Source of the DNA: Lunularia cruciata
Lineage: Eukaryota; Streptophyta; Marchantiopsida; Lunulariales; Lunulariaceae
Length of the DNA stretch: 64,000 bases
NCBI GenBank assembly: GCA_948567375.1
Contig: OX419757.1
Span: 6,138,001 to 6,202,000 of the forward strand
Direction: 5' to 3'
Positions 52,367-62,929 of the stretch are shown piece after piece. A program made the position numbers and the translations under genes. A model generated the notes under the pieces. The model had not been told where the DNA came from, searched no databases, and saw only the letters and a program-made list of their open reading frames with translations. Each line of letters begins with the position of its first letter. The stretch's first letter is position 1.

Positions 52367-54708
52367 ATATTCTTGCAGGAATACACCATTCCGAGTGCTT
52401 CTCTTTTCGTCATCGAATAATTCTTTTCAGAAACTGAAAGTTGTCGGTTGGCGTAATACACCGGGTAGTCTTTCTTCTTCTTGTCCTTTTGACTTAAGAC
52501 AACCCCGATGGCCATGGACGAAGTGTCCACATACACATGAAAAGGGACGTCCCAATTCGGGGCCCTCATGACTGGTGCTTCAACCAGTTTCTTCTTCAAC
52601 ACCTGGAAGGCTTCTTCTTGATGTGCTTCCCATAGATAGTCTTCAGATTTCTTCAGAAGCTTTGTAAGTGGTGCAACAAGCTCTGCATAGTTTGACACGA
52701 AGCGTCTGTAATATCCGACATGTCCCAAGAAGGCTCTCAGCTCCCGGATGTTCTTCGGGGATTCCAAAGCTGCGATTATTTTCACCTTCTCAACATTGAC
52801 TTCAATACCTCGGCTTGACACCCGATGCCCCAGAAGAATTCCCTCCTTCATTGCGAAGAAGCATTTCTCCGGGTGTAATGACAAGCCGGCAAAACGACAC
52901 CTTTCAAACATTTGGCGAAGGTAATCTCTATGTACATCCCGTCGTCCAAACACACAAAAGTCATCAATAAAAACTTTGACAAATTTGCGCAGGAAATCTT
53001 TGAAGATCGAATTCATCATCCGCTGGAAAGTAGCGGGAGCATTACACAGCCCAAAGGGCATTTGATTGTAAGTGAACGTGCCCCAATCAGTCGTGAAGGT
53101 AGTTTTATCCTTGTCTTCTTCTCGAATGGATACTTGATTGTAACCTGAAAATCCATCGAGAAAACTATAACAAGGATGCCCAACTACCTGATCTAAGATT
53201 GTATCGGTAAAAGGCAAGGGATGATGATCTTTCCTTGTGATTGCGTTCAATTTTTGGAAGTCTTGGCACACTTGGATCTTCCCTGTTTTCTTCTTCGAGA
53301 CAATGACAATGGGGGAGACCCATTCACTGCTTAAGACAGGGAAGATGATTCCGGCCCCTAAGTACTTATCGATTTCATCTTTTACCAAGAGCGAGTACTT
53401 CGGGTTCAGGCGGTATTGTCGCTGCCGAACCGGAACTGCACCTTCAATCAAATCAATCCGGTGTTCTCCAAATTCTTGTGGAATACCCGGCATTTGATCA
53501 ATCGACCAGGCGAATACATCCTGGAATTCTATAAACAGGGCAGTGTATCCTGCCAACTCCTCTGAAGTAACTGTCTTCGAGATTTTTAAAATTTTTCCTT
53601 CAGTGAGTAACACCTCTTGACAGTCATTGGGGTTGATGACTCCTTCAACATGGCTTACTCGACTTATCCCGAGGCGAACGGCCATCAAGCCCCCTCCCTC
53701 CAAGTCAGGTTCACCCGAGGCGAGGTCATATGGATCTTCGTCATCAGCCTCTACCTCGTAGCATTCCAAGTAATTAACTTGGACTTCTTCTTTGGATTCG
53801 TCTGAAGACGAAGATGATGAATCTTCGGACTTGTCCTCCTCTTCTGACGAACTTGTTTCCCCAAGATGGGGAACCTTCGTCCAACTCACAGTCACCAGCT
53901 TCTGATCCTTGGACAAAATGTCCTTGAATCTTAACTTCTGCTGATGCCAATCCACTACAACTTGGGCACTATACAACCAGGGTCTGCCGATCAACAGAGG
54001 GTAGCCAGTTTTTGTCACTAGCCGCAACACGATGTAATTCAACTTGAAGGGTACCCCTCCAATGATCGTGGTAATGTTCGACAGCATGCCCAAGGGCCGT
54101 CTCCTGGTTTGGTCTGCAAACTTCAAAACTCGGGGTGTTGGTTCAAATGTATGATACCCGAGTCGATTCGCAATATCTTCAGTCATGACATTCACACCGG
54201 ACCCAGAGTCAATGGGTATCAATGTGATCATGCAACCTGCAATCTCCGCATCTACCTCGGGAGATCCCAAATCTTCTTGTTCAATACGATAGATAGCAGG
54301 CAGGTCCTTCTTTGACATCGACCTCAACTTCTTGAGGGCCGAATTAAGCTGTCTCTTGTACAGCTTGTTATCTTCCCACAATTGCTTAAATGTAACATTG
54401 GCATTTGTGGTGGCCAAGTTGGCTATAATATCATATTGGGGAACTCCTCCCAATTTGACCGTCTTCGTCTTTGGCTTTGAGTCCGAGGACTCTCCATGCT
54501 CCCTCTTGACTTCAAGACGCTTCAAAATGGTGACGGCCTTGCTGATGGCCTTAACCCGAGCTTCCTCGGGTTGGCCTACCTCGGCTTGAATCAGACCCTT
54601 TACTTCGGATCGGATGTCTGCCGGAAAAATTGGAGACTTCGTCTTTGTCTCTTCTTCCAAACTTAGTTCCCGAGTCCTGAGTAATGCCTCCGTTAATTCT
54701 TTCTGCAA
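52360..54708 (-). CDS. D pol: protease, reverse transcriptase and RNase H (782 codons, open)
   Basis: Domains in order: a Lys/Glu-rich lead (1-80); protease with PIDSGSGVNVM (Asp167-Gly169) and 'YPLLIGRPWL' (236-245); an acidic Ser/Asp/Glu spacer (287-335); RT with 'WVSPIVIVSKKKTGKIQVCQ', SGYNQVSI, MPFGLCNAPATFQ (550-562) and active site FIDDF (580-584); then the RNase H start 'FHVYVDTSSMAIGVVLSQ'. All catalytic residues are present. It overlaps the gag end by 16 bases in another frame, so either a frameshift mutation or programmed -1 shifting links them. It ends by a frameshift at 52360. Confidence 0.9.
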   Translation of the reverse strand: MQKELTEALLRTRELSLEEETKTKSPIFPADIRSEVKGLIQAEVGQPEEARVKAISKAVTILKRLEVKREHGESSDSKPKTKTVKLGGVPQYDIIANLATTNANVTFKQLWEDNKLYKRQLNSALKKLRSMSKKDLPAIYRIEQEDLGSPEVDAEIAGCMITLIPIDSGSGVNVMTEDIANRLGYHTFEPTPRVLKFADQTRRRPLGMLSNITTIIGGVPFKLNYIVLRLVTKTGYPLLIGRPWLYSAQVVVDWHQQKLRFKDILSKDQKLVTVSWTKVPHLGETSSSEEEDKSEDSSSSSSDESKEEVQVNYLECYEVEADDEDPYDLASGEPDLEGGGLMAVRLGISRVSHVEGVINPNDCQEVLLTEGKILKISKTVTSEELAGYTALFIEFQDVFAWSIDQMPGIPQEFGEHRIDLIEGAVPVRQRQYRLNPKYSLLVKDEIDKYLGAGIIFPVLSSEWVSPIVIVSKKKTGKIQVCQDFQKLNAITRKDHHPLPFTDTILDQVVGHPCYSFLDGFSGYNQVSIREEDKDKTTFTTDWGTFTYNQMPFGLCNAPATFQRMMNSIFKDFLRKFVKVFIDDFCVFGRRDVHRDYLRQMFERCRFAGLSLHPEKCFFAMKEGILLGHRVSSRGIEVNVEKVKIIAALESPKNIRELRAFLGHVGYYRRFVSNYAELVAPLTKLLKKSEDYLWEAHQEEAFQVLKKKLVEAPVMRAPNWDVPFHVYVDTSSMAIGVVLSQKDKKKKDYPVYYANRQLSVSEKNYSMTKREALGMVYSCKNIC

Positions 54709-55108
54709 GGCTTTAGCTTTTGCTTTTGCAAGATCTTTTCCTCCTTGGCCGAAAGAATTGCTTTTGGGTGCTGTCTCTTCGCCTTTCGGGAAGATGACGA
54801 GGTCGTACTCAGTTCTTCGGGATCATGCTTCTTCTTGGTGGACCGTGTCTCAACTTTCAAAATTTCAAGGTCTGGCCATTCTCCTTCTGAGGCCGGACTC
54901 CCTTCGTGAGGTCTTTCTTCCTCAAGAGTTATACAATTTACATTCGTATCCCCCTTCGGCTGAAGTGCTGCACGCTCAGCGGGGGTCTGTACATATTTTA
55001 CAAGAGGCTTCGGGTTCGGCGGGTGAGGGCATTGGTTGCTCGTATGCCCCGATCCTTTACAATTTCCACATAGGGGAACGTACCCAATTTGCCTTCTTGG
55101 CTCGGGAC
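54693..55108 (-). pseudogene. D gag C-terminal part, third zinc knuckle
   Basis: Continuing gag on the left side of B2, this starts 'EPRRQIGYVPLCGNCKGSGH' with a knuckle C-x2-C-x4-H-x4-C (CGNCKGSGHTSNQC). It runs through a Pro-rich and acidic region into 'KRQHPKAILSAKEEKILQKQ'. It ends at 54693, inside the start of the pol frame. Without B2 and one GGAC copy, the frame is continuous with 62930. Confidence 0.82.
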
Positions 55109-55800
55109 TGTGAGCTGGCCTGTCTCTCACTCAGGATGAACCTCTGATGGCTATTATGGTAGCGCACCATGGACTAAGAAGGCAAGGAACCCCAACTCCA
55201 TCATACTCCTCCAAGGCTAACACTCCAAGACTCAAGACATTGCTCACTAGAGAACTCAATGAGAGAGAGATAGTTGCAAATGAAAGGATGATGAGTACCT
55301 CCTCACCCCTTGTTTATATACTTGTGAAATAGTTACGTACCAAAGTTACTTATTACCGTAGTAACTCAAGTTACTAGACTAAAAGTCAAGTAAAGTCAAA
55401 AAGTAGAAAGGAATATCCATTCACATGGGCATATTCCCCTAAGCATGTGGTCTTATCTTGACCCAACCACTAAAGCAAGGATTCCTTCACATGGGCTATC
55501 CTTGGACTAAAGAAGAATCCAAAACAAAAAGGCTTGTGGGCCCAAGAGTTCTCAACTCTTTCCCCAAAGCCAAACACTTAGGAATAATACCAAGTCAACA
55601 CACTAAAATCCAAAATAGTGGTGCTCATCTTTTCTACTTCCTCTAAAGTAAGGTCCCATCTATCTTAGCTATGACTAACTTTAGCTAACCATGACTAATA
55701 TAGGACCATCCTTTATCTCTATATAAATAATATCTCTTAAGTACTTGTAATACCAAGCTAAATATCACACTACCACACACATGCACAAATGGGTGTTACA
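55109..55800 (-). repeat. B2 3' LTR (692 bp)
   Basis: It runs TGTAACACCC...CAGCTCACA in element sense. Compared with the 5' LTR it has eight substitutions, mostly C/T or A/G (for example CTGG versus CCGG near 55116). The frames at 55147 and 55458 are LTR frames also present in the other copies and are not called genes. Confidence 0.95.
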
Positions 55801-55812
55801 TTTACCCCCGGA
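55801..55812 (-). other. B2 polypurine tract
   Basis: The sense strand reads GTCCGGGGGTAAA up to the LTR start, as in B1. The position and composition are as expected for plus-strand priming. Confidence 0.7.
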
Positions 55813-55848
55813 CTAAGTTTTCACTTTGTCCTCAAAGTGAAGGTCTCT

Positions 55849-56482
55849 CTACCTTCTATGGTACATCTTCAACTTATCATGGTTAATCCTATCAAAGTAT
55901 CTTCCTCCCAACTCCTTGAGATCATAGGTGTAATTGCCCCACACCTTCTCCACTATGAAAGGTCCAAAGTACTTAGGCAAAAACTTCTTTTGCACTCTCT
56001 TGAATCGAATGGAATCAAACAACATTACCCAATCACCTTCTATGAAAGGCTCCACCTTCTTCTTGTCTTGCCTCTTATCATAGCTCTCCTTTTGTTTCCT
56101 TTGGGCTTGCTCCACTCGAACCATAGCAACTGCTCTTGCCTCTTCCAACTCCATGAGTTATCCTTCCTTGACTTCTCTACATCACCTCCTTGTGCTTTCT
56201 TCAATCTCCTATGAATGCTTTGGAAGGTAGGAAGATCAAAGTGAATAGGTAAGGTAGACTCAATACCATACACCAATTGAAATGGAGAATATCCAGTGGA
56301 AGTTTTCATGGTTGTCCTATACTCCCACAAAACTGCATGAATCCTCTTGTCCCAATGATGTTTAGCCCCTCCATTTCTGCATCTTTGGCCAACATCATGC
56401 ACAAGGTCTGATTGGTTCTCTCTGCCAAGCCATTGGAATTTGGCTTATAGGATGTAGTTACTCTATGTGTGATAGAGAAATG
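55849..56482 (-). pseudogene. B2 integrase C-terminal part (frameshifted)
   Basis: This holds what follows the stop at 56483-56485. The 56402-56040 frame reads 'KHHWDKRIHAVLWEYRTTMK', and the 56154-55849 frame reads 'KYFGPFIVEKVWGNYTYDLK', the integrase tail. In B1 the two are one open frame, so B2 has at least two small indels here (near 56160 and 56370). Confidence 0.82.
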
Positions 56483-59047
56483 TCATAGCATGGCTATAGT
56501 AATGCTTCCTGTAAACTCTCCTCCTCTATCAGAAACCAACTCCAAAGGGCATCCAAACCTAGTGATAATGCGTTCATAAAGAAATCTACCCACTTCATCT
56601 TCATTCTTGTCCCTCAATGGTCTAGCCTCAACCCACTTGGTAAGGTAATCAGTAACTACCACAATGTACCGATTGTTCCTTGGGGTTCTATTGAGAGAAC
56701 CTACAAAATCAATTCCCCACTTCTCAAAAGGTCCTAGCAATGGAATTGATCTAAGTGGTGGAGTGGATGTAGACTTTCTAGCAAAAGCTTGACAAACATG
56801 ACAAATTTTGCAATAATCAAGACAATCCTTGAAAATCCCTCTCCAATGGTAACCTGCATCTAGAATCTTGAAAGTAGTCACCTTTCCTGCAAAGTGTCCT
56901 CTACATACTAAACCTTCATGAAACTCCTTTATGAGTAGGATAGACTCTTCCTTACCCACAACTCTTTGAAGTAGACCATCTGCTCCTTGGTGAAAAAGAA
57001 TATCCTCCACCATTGTGTAAGGTCTAGATCTTGCTGCAAGGGCCTTCGTCTCCCTAGCATGCATCCCTTTTGGATAGTTACCTTTTGTCACAAAATCCAC
57101 AATCTCCTTGTACTCCATTGGAACCTCTTGAGTGACTGAGATTGTCATGAGCTCCTCATCCGGGAAGGAATCATCCACTGGCTCATCTCCATCATGATCA
57201 TAGGCTATAGATAATAAATCAGCATTTGCATGTTTCTTTCCTGGCCTATCTTCAATGGTGTAGTCATACTCAGACAAGAGTATCATCCACCTTGCTAGTC
57301 TCCCTTCAACATTAGGCTTGATGAAGATGTACTTCAAAGCCTTGTGATCCGTGACAATGGTGGCTTTCCCTCCAATCAAGTAGTGTCTAAACTTCTTGAG
57401 ACCAAAGATCACTGCCAACCCTTCTCTCTCCGTGACAGAGTAGTTCTTCTCTGCTGAAACCATCTGCCTACTAGCATAAGCTATTGGATGATCATGCCCA
57501 TCTTGGTCTAATTGACTAAGAGTGCATCCTATAGCTACATTAGAAGCATCAGTGTAGAGGATGAAAGGTTTACTCCAATCAGGTTTAGCAAGAATTGGAG
57601 CTACAACAAGGGATTGCTTGAGCTCCTCAAAAGCTTTGAGAGCCTCCTTGTCTTCCAAAATCACCATGTAATCTACACCCTTCTTCATGTAGATGGTCAA
57701 TGCATAAGCCTTGTTCAAAAATGAGAAGATGAATCTCCTATAGTACCCAACCATCCCCAAGAATTGGCGTAACTTTGTCAAGCTTGAAGGGAATAGAAGG
57801 TATGAGATTTTCCTCACCTTCTCAGGATCAACTGCTATTCCATCCTTGGAGATGATATGCCCCAAAAGTAGACCTTCTTCACATCCAAAAATGCACTTCT
57901 CTGGGTTGAGTGATGCATTTGCCTCAACCAAGCATTGCAAGACTTTGATTAGGTGCTCAAAGTGCTCCTCCTTGCTCCCATAGACACAAAAGTCATCAAT
58001 GAAATCTCTCACAAATTTCCCAATGAAAGGTTCAAATACCTTGTTCATGAACTGTTGGAATGTGGCTGGAGCATTGCAAAGCCCAAAAGGCATGACCTTG
58101 AAAGCGTAAGTTCCCCAAGGTGTGGTGAATGTGGTGAGTTGTTGATGCTCTGGTGCAATCTTGATTTGGTTATATCCACTATAACCATCTCCATAACTAT
58201 ACCTCTCATGACCTGCAACCTCCTCCAAGATCTCATCAATGAATGGCAATGGGTAGTAGTCCTTCTTGGTAACAGCATTGAGCTTCTTGTAATCCACACA
58301 TACCCGAAGCTTGCCATTCTTTTTCTTCACAATGACAATTGGAGACACCCATTCTGAATTCTCCACCTCAAAGATAAATCCAGCCTCCTTGAGCTTATCA
58401 ATCTCCTCCTTCACAACCAAAGATATTGGTGGGCTAATGCGACGTTGCTTTTGGCAGATTGGTCTTGCATGTGACTCCACCTCTATCTTGTGCTCCTCCA
58501 AGGTGACTTCTTTCAAATCCTTGTAACTAAAAGCAAACACATGGATGAACTTGCGGAAAATCTCCTCAAATCTCACCTTCTCCTCCTTGGTAACATTTGG
58601 GCCATACTTGAGGGTAGATAACCTTCTCTCTACCTCCTCAAGTGTCAATGGTGATTTATCTGGGTCCTTCAAAACCTCTGGCTTAGGTGCAAAATCCATA
58701 GCACACAAAGGATACACATCTGAATCAGATTCAGATTCATCCTCCTCCGTGGAAGTCTCCTCTTCCATGCTTGTGTCCACACCTGAAGCTCCTTCTTCAG
58801 AATCTGATTCCCAATAATCAGAAGATGGTGTATCTAAATGTGAAGTGTTGGTGGTGTTAGTCACAGGAACAGTGACTCTATGGTTTGATGGCCCAATCCT
58901 CAAGTACCCTTTGTGCCATCGATCAGTTGTGCGTGTTGCTCTCAACCATGGCCTCCCAAGAAGTAAGTCATAGCTTGAATCCTTCAAGACTTGGAAAGTC
59001 ATGAGATTTTGAACTCCCATAACTGAAACTACCACCTTATCCATCAC
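56483..59047 (-). CDS. B2 pol: protease end, reverse transcriptase, RNase H, integrase to second Asp (854 codons)
   Basis: Protease C-terminal landmark 'SYDLLLGRPWL' lies at residues 24-34, then an acidic Ser/Glu spacer. RT has 'VIVKKKNGKLRVCVDYKKLN', MPFGLCNAPATFQ and FIDDFCVYG. RNase H has YTDASN and VTDHKALK. Integrase has the zinc region and D (GIDFVGS) and D (VSDRGGEF). It is ended by TGA at 56483-56485, where B1 has CGA: a C-to-T change on the coding strand that removes the catalytic Glu from the product. Otherwise the frame is open for 2.5 kb. Confidence 0.9.
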   Translation of the reverse strand: MMDKVVVSVMGVQNLMTFQVLKDSSYDLLLGRPWLRATRTTDRWHKGYLRIGPSNHRVTVPVTNTTNTSHLDTPSSDYWESDSEEGASGVDTSMEEETSTEEDESESDSDVYPLCAMDFAPKPEVLKDPDKSPLTLEEVERRLSTLKYGPNVTKEEKVRFEEIFRKFIHVFAFSYKDLKEVTLEEHKIEVESHARPICQKQRRISPPISLVVKEEIDKLKEAGFIFEVENSEWVSPIVIVKKKNGKLRVCVDYKKLNAVTKKDYYPLPFIDEILEEVAGHERYSYGDGYSGYNQIKIAPEHQQLTTFTTPWGTYAFKVMPFGLCNAPATFQQFMNKVFEPFIGKFVRDFIDDFCVYGSKEEHFEHLIKVLQCLVEANASLNPEKCIFGCEEGLLLGHIISKDGIAVDPEKVRKISYLLFPSSLTKLRQFLGMVGYYRRFIFSFLNKAYALTIYMKKGVDYMVILEDKEALKAFEELKQSLVVAPILAKPDWSKPFILYTDASNVAIGCTLSQLDQDGHDHPIAYASRQMVSAEKNYSVTEREGLAVIFGLKKFRHYLIGGKATIVTDHKALKYIFIKPNVEGRLARWMILLSEYDYTIEDRPGKKHANADLLSIAYDHDGDEPVDDSFPDEELMTISVTQEVPMEYKEIVDFVTKGNYPKGMHARETKALAARSRPYTMVEDILFHQGADGLLQRVVGKEESILLIKEFHEGLVCRGHFAGKVTTFKILDAGYHWRGIFKDCLDYCKICHVCQAFARKSTSTPPLRSIPLLGPFEKWGIDFVGSLNRTPRNNRYIVVVTDYLTKWVEARPLRDKNEDEVGRFLYERIITRFGCPLELVSDRGGEFTGSITIAML

Positions 59048-59056
59048 CCCTACTGG

Positions 59057-59638
59057 TCAAACTTGTTGCTTGTTTACCATGCTCACCACAAATGTTGAAG
59101 GTCTTGAGGGTATCATACCCAACTTCTTCATCAACCTTTCTGACATGGCATTCACTGCTGATCCTCCATCAACCAATGCATCCTTGATGTTGTGACCATT
59201 CACTCTCACATCAATCTTGGAGGCATATTCACAAGCTTCCCATGGTGCTGGCTTGGCATCCACCACCCCCATTGATACTGGAACTTTTACCTTCTTCTTC
59301 TTCTTGCTCCTTGTAGAAATCAAACCACCTCTAAGCTCCTTTCTCAAGGTAGGGTTCAAAGCAATTAATTAGCCCACTGTGATGTTAGCCTTGTGACTAC
59401 CAACATCCTCCAACACATTGTAGTTCCATTGTTGCTTTGAGATCAAGAAGTCCTCCATCCCCAACTTCTTCCTTGGAGTCTTTGTTGTTGATGGTGTTGA
59501 GGTGCGAGTGCTCCTAGTAGACATAGGAGTATCCTTGCTTGAAGTAAATCCTTGAGAAGAGTGAACATCCTTTGCAAAACGAGCTCTCTTCTTCTCTTGT
59601 GCCAAAAGCTCCAAATTAAGACCCTTGAGTTTGAGCAC
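59057..59638 (-). pseudogene. B2 gag-protease linker and protease N-terminal part
   Basis: The active-site strand is 'IKDALVDGGSAVNAMSERLM' with D-G-G, as in B1, so this variant is probably the family norm. A TAA at 59369-59371 replaces CAA present in B1. The frame ends at TGA 59057-59059, which B1 also has, so that stop predates the two copies or separates protease parts. Upstream the frame joins gag by a one-base shift near 59630. Confidence 0.8.
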
Positions 59639-60672
59639 TCTCCCTTCTCATACTTGCTCTCAACCACATCTATGGATGCTATCCCCTTACCTTTGTTGGG
59701 ATTAGGAGCCACTTGGGTTTCACTACCTCCCTCTTTCCCTCTATTGGCTCCCTCATAACCCCTTCCTCCATGGTAAGTGGAATTTGGGCAATTCCTTTGG
59801 ATATGGCCTCTTCCTCCACAACCAAAACAATTTCTATCATTGAAATTGTTGGCTGGTTGGCCTCCTCTATATGGATAGTTTCCATAAGTCCTAGGCCCTC
59901 TCCCTACATTCTGATCCACCTCTCTCTTCTCCCATAGTTGCACCACATTGATCTTGAGATCCGCAAGTTGTTCTATGATGGTTTGGAGTGGATCTTTTGG
60001 TGGAGGTGCAAGAACTGGAGCAACTACTACTTGTGGTGCAACCCTTGTCACCAAAGTATCAGAAGTTCCACCATAGTTGTAGCCTTGAGGAGGATGCACA
60101 ACCTCCTTCACCACCAAATCACTCTCATCCCCTTCCAAACTCTCCTCCATACGAATTGCGATCTTGATAGCTTCAACCTTGGAAGAAGGTTTCTCATATC
60201 TCACCTTGCTTCTAATTTGTGGTCTCAATCCTCCCACAAAATTCTTGGTGAGCATGGCCCCTATGCCAATCATTGTAGTCTCCACATCATCCCCACCCTT
60301 CCTCAACACTATGCAAAATCTGGACTCCAACTTTTCCACTCTTTCCACATAGACCCTCACTTTCTCTCCATCTCCTTGCTTGAGAAATGTAACCTCACTC
60401 ATCAATCTCTCATAACTCTCATCAGGAAGAAAGTTCTCAATGAGTGCTGAAGTCAAAGTCTCCCAAGACTCCTCTTCCCCCTCTCTCCTCTCTCTCTTTT
60501 GGTATTCTGACTCATACCATGTAAGTGCTACATCCTCAAAGAAATCTGGTAATAATGAGGCCCACTCATTCTTCCTCCTCTCATTGTTTCCTATGCAAGC
60601 TCTCTTGAAGTCTCTCACAAAGGCCTCCACATCTTCTCCATCCTTGCCAAAGAAAACCGGAAGTTTCCCCAT
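59443..60672 (-). pseudogene. B2 gag with zinc knuckle, frameshifted at the end
   Basis: Met at 60672 (MGKLPVFFGKDGEDVEAFVR) begins a frame open for 409 codons. The capsid domain includes 'DFFEDVALTWYESEYQ' and 'TSALIENFLPDESYERLMSE'. The knuckle is CFGCGGRGHIQRNC (about residue 290). After 'YEKGECSNS' near 59625 the sequence departs from B1 because of a one-base change, so the last ~60 residues are out of frame. The start is shared with B1. Confidence 0.88.
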
Positions 60673-60866
60673 CTTAACCCCTCACTATCTTTCTTTTCTC
60701 TTTTTTTTTTTTTTCTTTCTCACTCTATTACTAATAGAGTATATACATGACTAACACCATCTGAGAATAATCCACTCTAGGGAACACAAAAGTTTCAGGT
60801 TGCTCCAAGATTTCTATAGCAACATCAAATCCTAGAGTGCATATTAATCTAACTCTCATGGATAGT

Positions 60867-61274
60867 TTATCCATAAGTTGAAAGATTATCTTCATCACTA
60901 ATCTTGAGAACTAGCTGATGATGTGGTAGTATTTCTGTAGCTGTACTAAGACTCTCTCCAAGATCCTTCACCAAAGTTTCCAAAAGGGCTTTTACTCCAC
61001 TACACTCATGTCCTTTTGGAAGTCCTTCAACTCCACAAACCTCACACAACTCCTTGGTCTTAGATCTTCTCCCTCCCAATCTTGATGAAGAAGGTCCAAC
61101 ATGCAAACCCAAGTCAAGTAAGCCTCTCCTTTCCCTCAATCTCTTGCTCTCAAAGGTCAATGGACATGAACTTGCCTTATGTCCCTTCTCTCCACATAGA
61201 AGGCACTTAGACTCACTCTTTCCTCCAAGTGGTGTAGGTTTTTGGATCCTCTCAACACTTATCAAATTTATCAA
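60867..61274 (-). pseudogene. Extra zinc-knuckle ORF in the B2 leader, upstream of gag
   Basis: The 135-codon frame has a CCHC knuckle CLLCGEKGHKASSC and a second Cys/His cluster CEVCGVEGLPKGHEC, then a helical tail with 'LVKDLGESLSTA'. It lies between the primer site and gag, where no gene is expected in a simple gypsy element. The frame is probably shifted at its start: an overlapping frame with 'PQGFEVIVEVDLRKREF' precedes it. Not seen elsewhere, since B1 lacks this leader. It may be an accessory RNA-binding protein or a captured gag fragment. Confidence 0.5.
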
Positions 61275-62025
61275 ATTCTATTGTAAACTCTCTTTTCCTC
61301 AAATCCACCTCTACAATCACCTCAAACCCTTGGGGAACCTTGTATAATCTCAATTCCCACTCTTGATGACCCTTGATGTTCCCCAAGATGAATCTAAACA
61401 CTCAAACATGCTTTTTGTTGACCTCAAACTTCTCATGCATGAGATCTCCACTCTACAGAATTGACCCTTCCTCACAATGTCACTCAAATCTCCCAACCAA
61501 TATGTCACAATCCTCTGAAATTTTGCACACTTGATCACAACTCCAGGGCGTCCCTCCCTGCTAAATTTCAGATCTTTTCATCAAGCCATTTGGCCTAGAC
61601 ATCTTTCTATTCAGCACCCATATTTCAGATTTGGTCTGAAAACCAGCCCCCTCACTTCAAAAACTCATAACGCCCTGCGCAAAAACGATCTCTCTCTCAT
61701 TTTTGTGGCAGCAGGTAGGATACAATGCACTGAATTTTCTTGGAAATTTTCAGGACAATTCACTAAAAATTGAAGAAATGGCAGACTCTGTACAATTTTC
61801 CAAAGAGCATGCAGTTGCGGGAACACTTTACCCTATCAACTTTCAAAAATTCTAGCCCATTGCGCACAGAAGCTCTCTCAATAATTTCAAGTGTGCTAAC
61901 TAAAAGATAACCCAAGGTATCATGTGTAGAAATCTCAAGTCCAGATCTCAAACTTGAGATTTTGCCCAAAATCACCTTAATCCCCAAAATCTGCAATCCA
62001 CCTCACACAATCTCTCCAATTCCTC
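61275..62025 (-). other. B2 leader, weakly coding
   Basis: Frames at 61538-61350 and 61996-61763 are short and have no motif. Their arrangement between the leader frame and the extra knuckle ORF suggests one decayed upstream gene, but I cannot show continuity. Confidence 0.4.
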
Positions 62026-62237
62026 TCATGTGTACAAGATGTACAAAATCACCTCAAAGACATCATAATGAACTACAGGGTATACAAATGGATCTTGGTT
62101 TTCTAACATAAGTTCAGCCCTCTCCTCTCCTAATGTTCTCTCCAAGTGAGCTCTCATAGCCTCCTTCTGCCTAATGTAGAATTGGACGCGGAACATTATC
62201 TTGCCTTCTAGAGAGGTCCCGGCAACGGAACCAAAAA
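62026..62237 (-). pseudogene. Leader frame of B2
   Basis: Beginning just inside the 5' LTR edge, the frame reads 'GTSLEGKIMFRVQFYIRQKE', then 'LMLENQDPFVYPVVHYDVFE' and ends 'VILYILYT'. The second half resembles frames at 624-854 and 34459-34256. It overlaps the primer site, so translation would need an internal start such as the Met in 'KIMFRVQF'. Confidence 0.4.
62216..62233 (-). other. B2 primer-binding site (Asp-tRNA-like)
   Basis: The sense strand reads TGGTTCCGTTGCCGGGAC four bases after the LTR end. It is close to the primer site complementary to the 3' end of plant Asp tRNA, which is used by Athila-type elements; two or three bases differ. Confidence 0.65.
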
Positions 62238-62929
62238 TGTGAGCCGGCCTGTCTCTCACTCAGGATGAACCTTTGATGGCTATTATGGTAGCGCACCATG
62301 GACTAAGAAGGCAAGGAACCCCAACTCCATCATACTCCTCCAAGGCTAACACTCCAAGACTCAAGACATTGCTCACTAGAGAACTCAATGAGAGAGAGAT
62401 AGTTGCAAATGAAAGGATGTTGAGTACCTCCTCACCCCTTGTTTATATACTTGTGAAATAGTTACGTACCAAAGTTACTTATTACCGTAGTAACTCAAGT
62501 TACTAGACTAAAAGTCAAGTAAAGTCAAAAAGTAGAAAGGAATATCCATTCACATGGGCATATTCCCCTAAGCATGTGGTCTTATCTTGACCCAACCACT
62601 AAAGCAAGGATTCCTTCACATGGGCTATCCTTGGACTAAAGAAGAATCCAAAACAAAAAGGCTTGCGGGCCCAAGAGTTCTCAACTCTTTCCCCAAAGCC
62701 AAACACCTAGGAATAATACCAAGTCAACACACTAACATCCAAAATAGTGGTGCTCATCTTTTCTACTTCCTCTAAAGTAAGGTCCCATCTATCTTAGCTA
62801 TGACTAACTTTAGCTTACCATGACTAATATAGAACCATCCTTTATCTCTATATAAATAATATCTCTTAAGTACTTGTAATACCAAGCTAAATATCACACT
62901 ACCACACACATGCACAAATGGGTGTTACA
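62238..62929 (-). repeat. B2 5' LTR (692 bp)
   Basis: It runs TGTAACACCC...CCGGCTCACA in element sense. Eight differences from the 3' LTR and equal length show that the pair derives from one insertion. A TATA-like block lies near 62850 on the sense strand. Confidence 0.95.

Larger units (their letters stand above)
55109..62929 (-). mobile_element. Element B2: complete OTA/Athila-like gypsy element, both LTRs, target duplication GGAC
   Basis: 7,821 bp from TGTGAGC to GTTACA, with LTRs 55109-55800 and 62238-62929, each 692 bp and differing at only 8 sites by eye. GGAC precedes (55105-55108) and follows (62930-62933). It has a primer site at 62216-62233, a leader with an extra ORF, gag, protease, pol and a purine tract. 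Coding parts carry a few stops and frameshifts. It is inserted between two knuckles of D gag. Confidence 0.95.
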
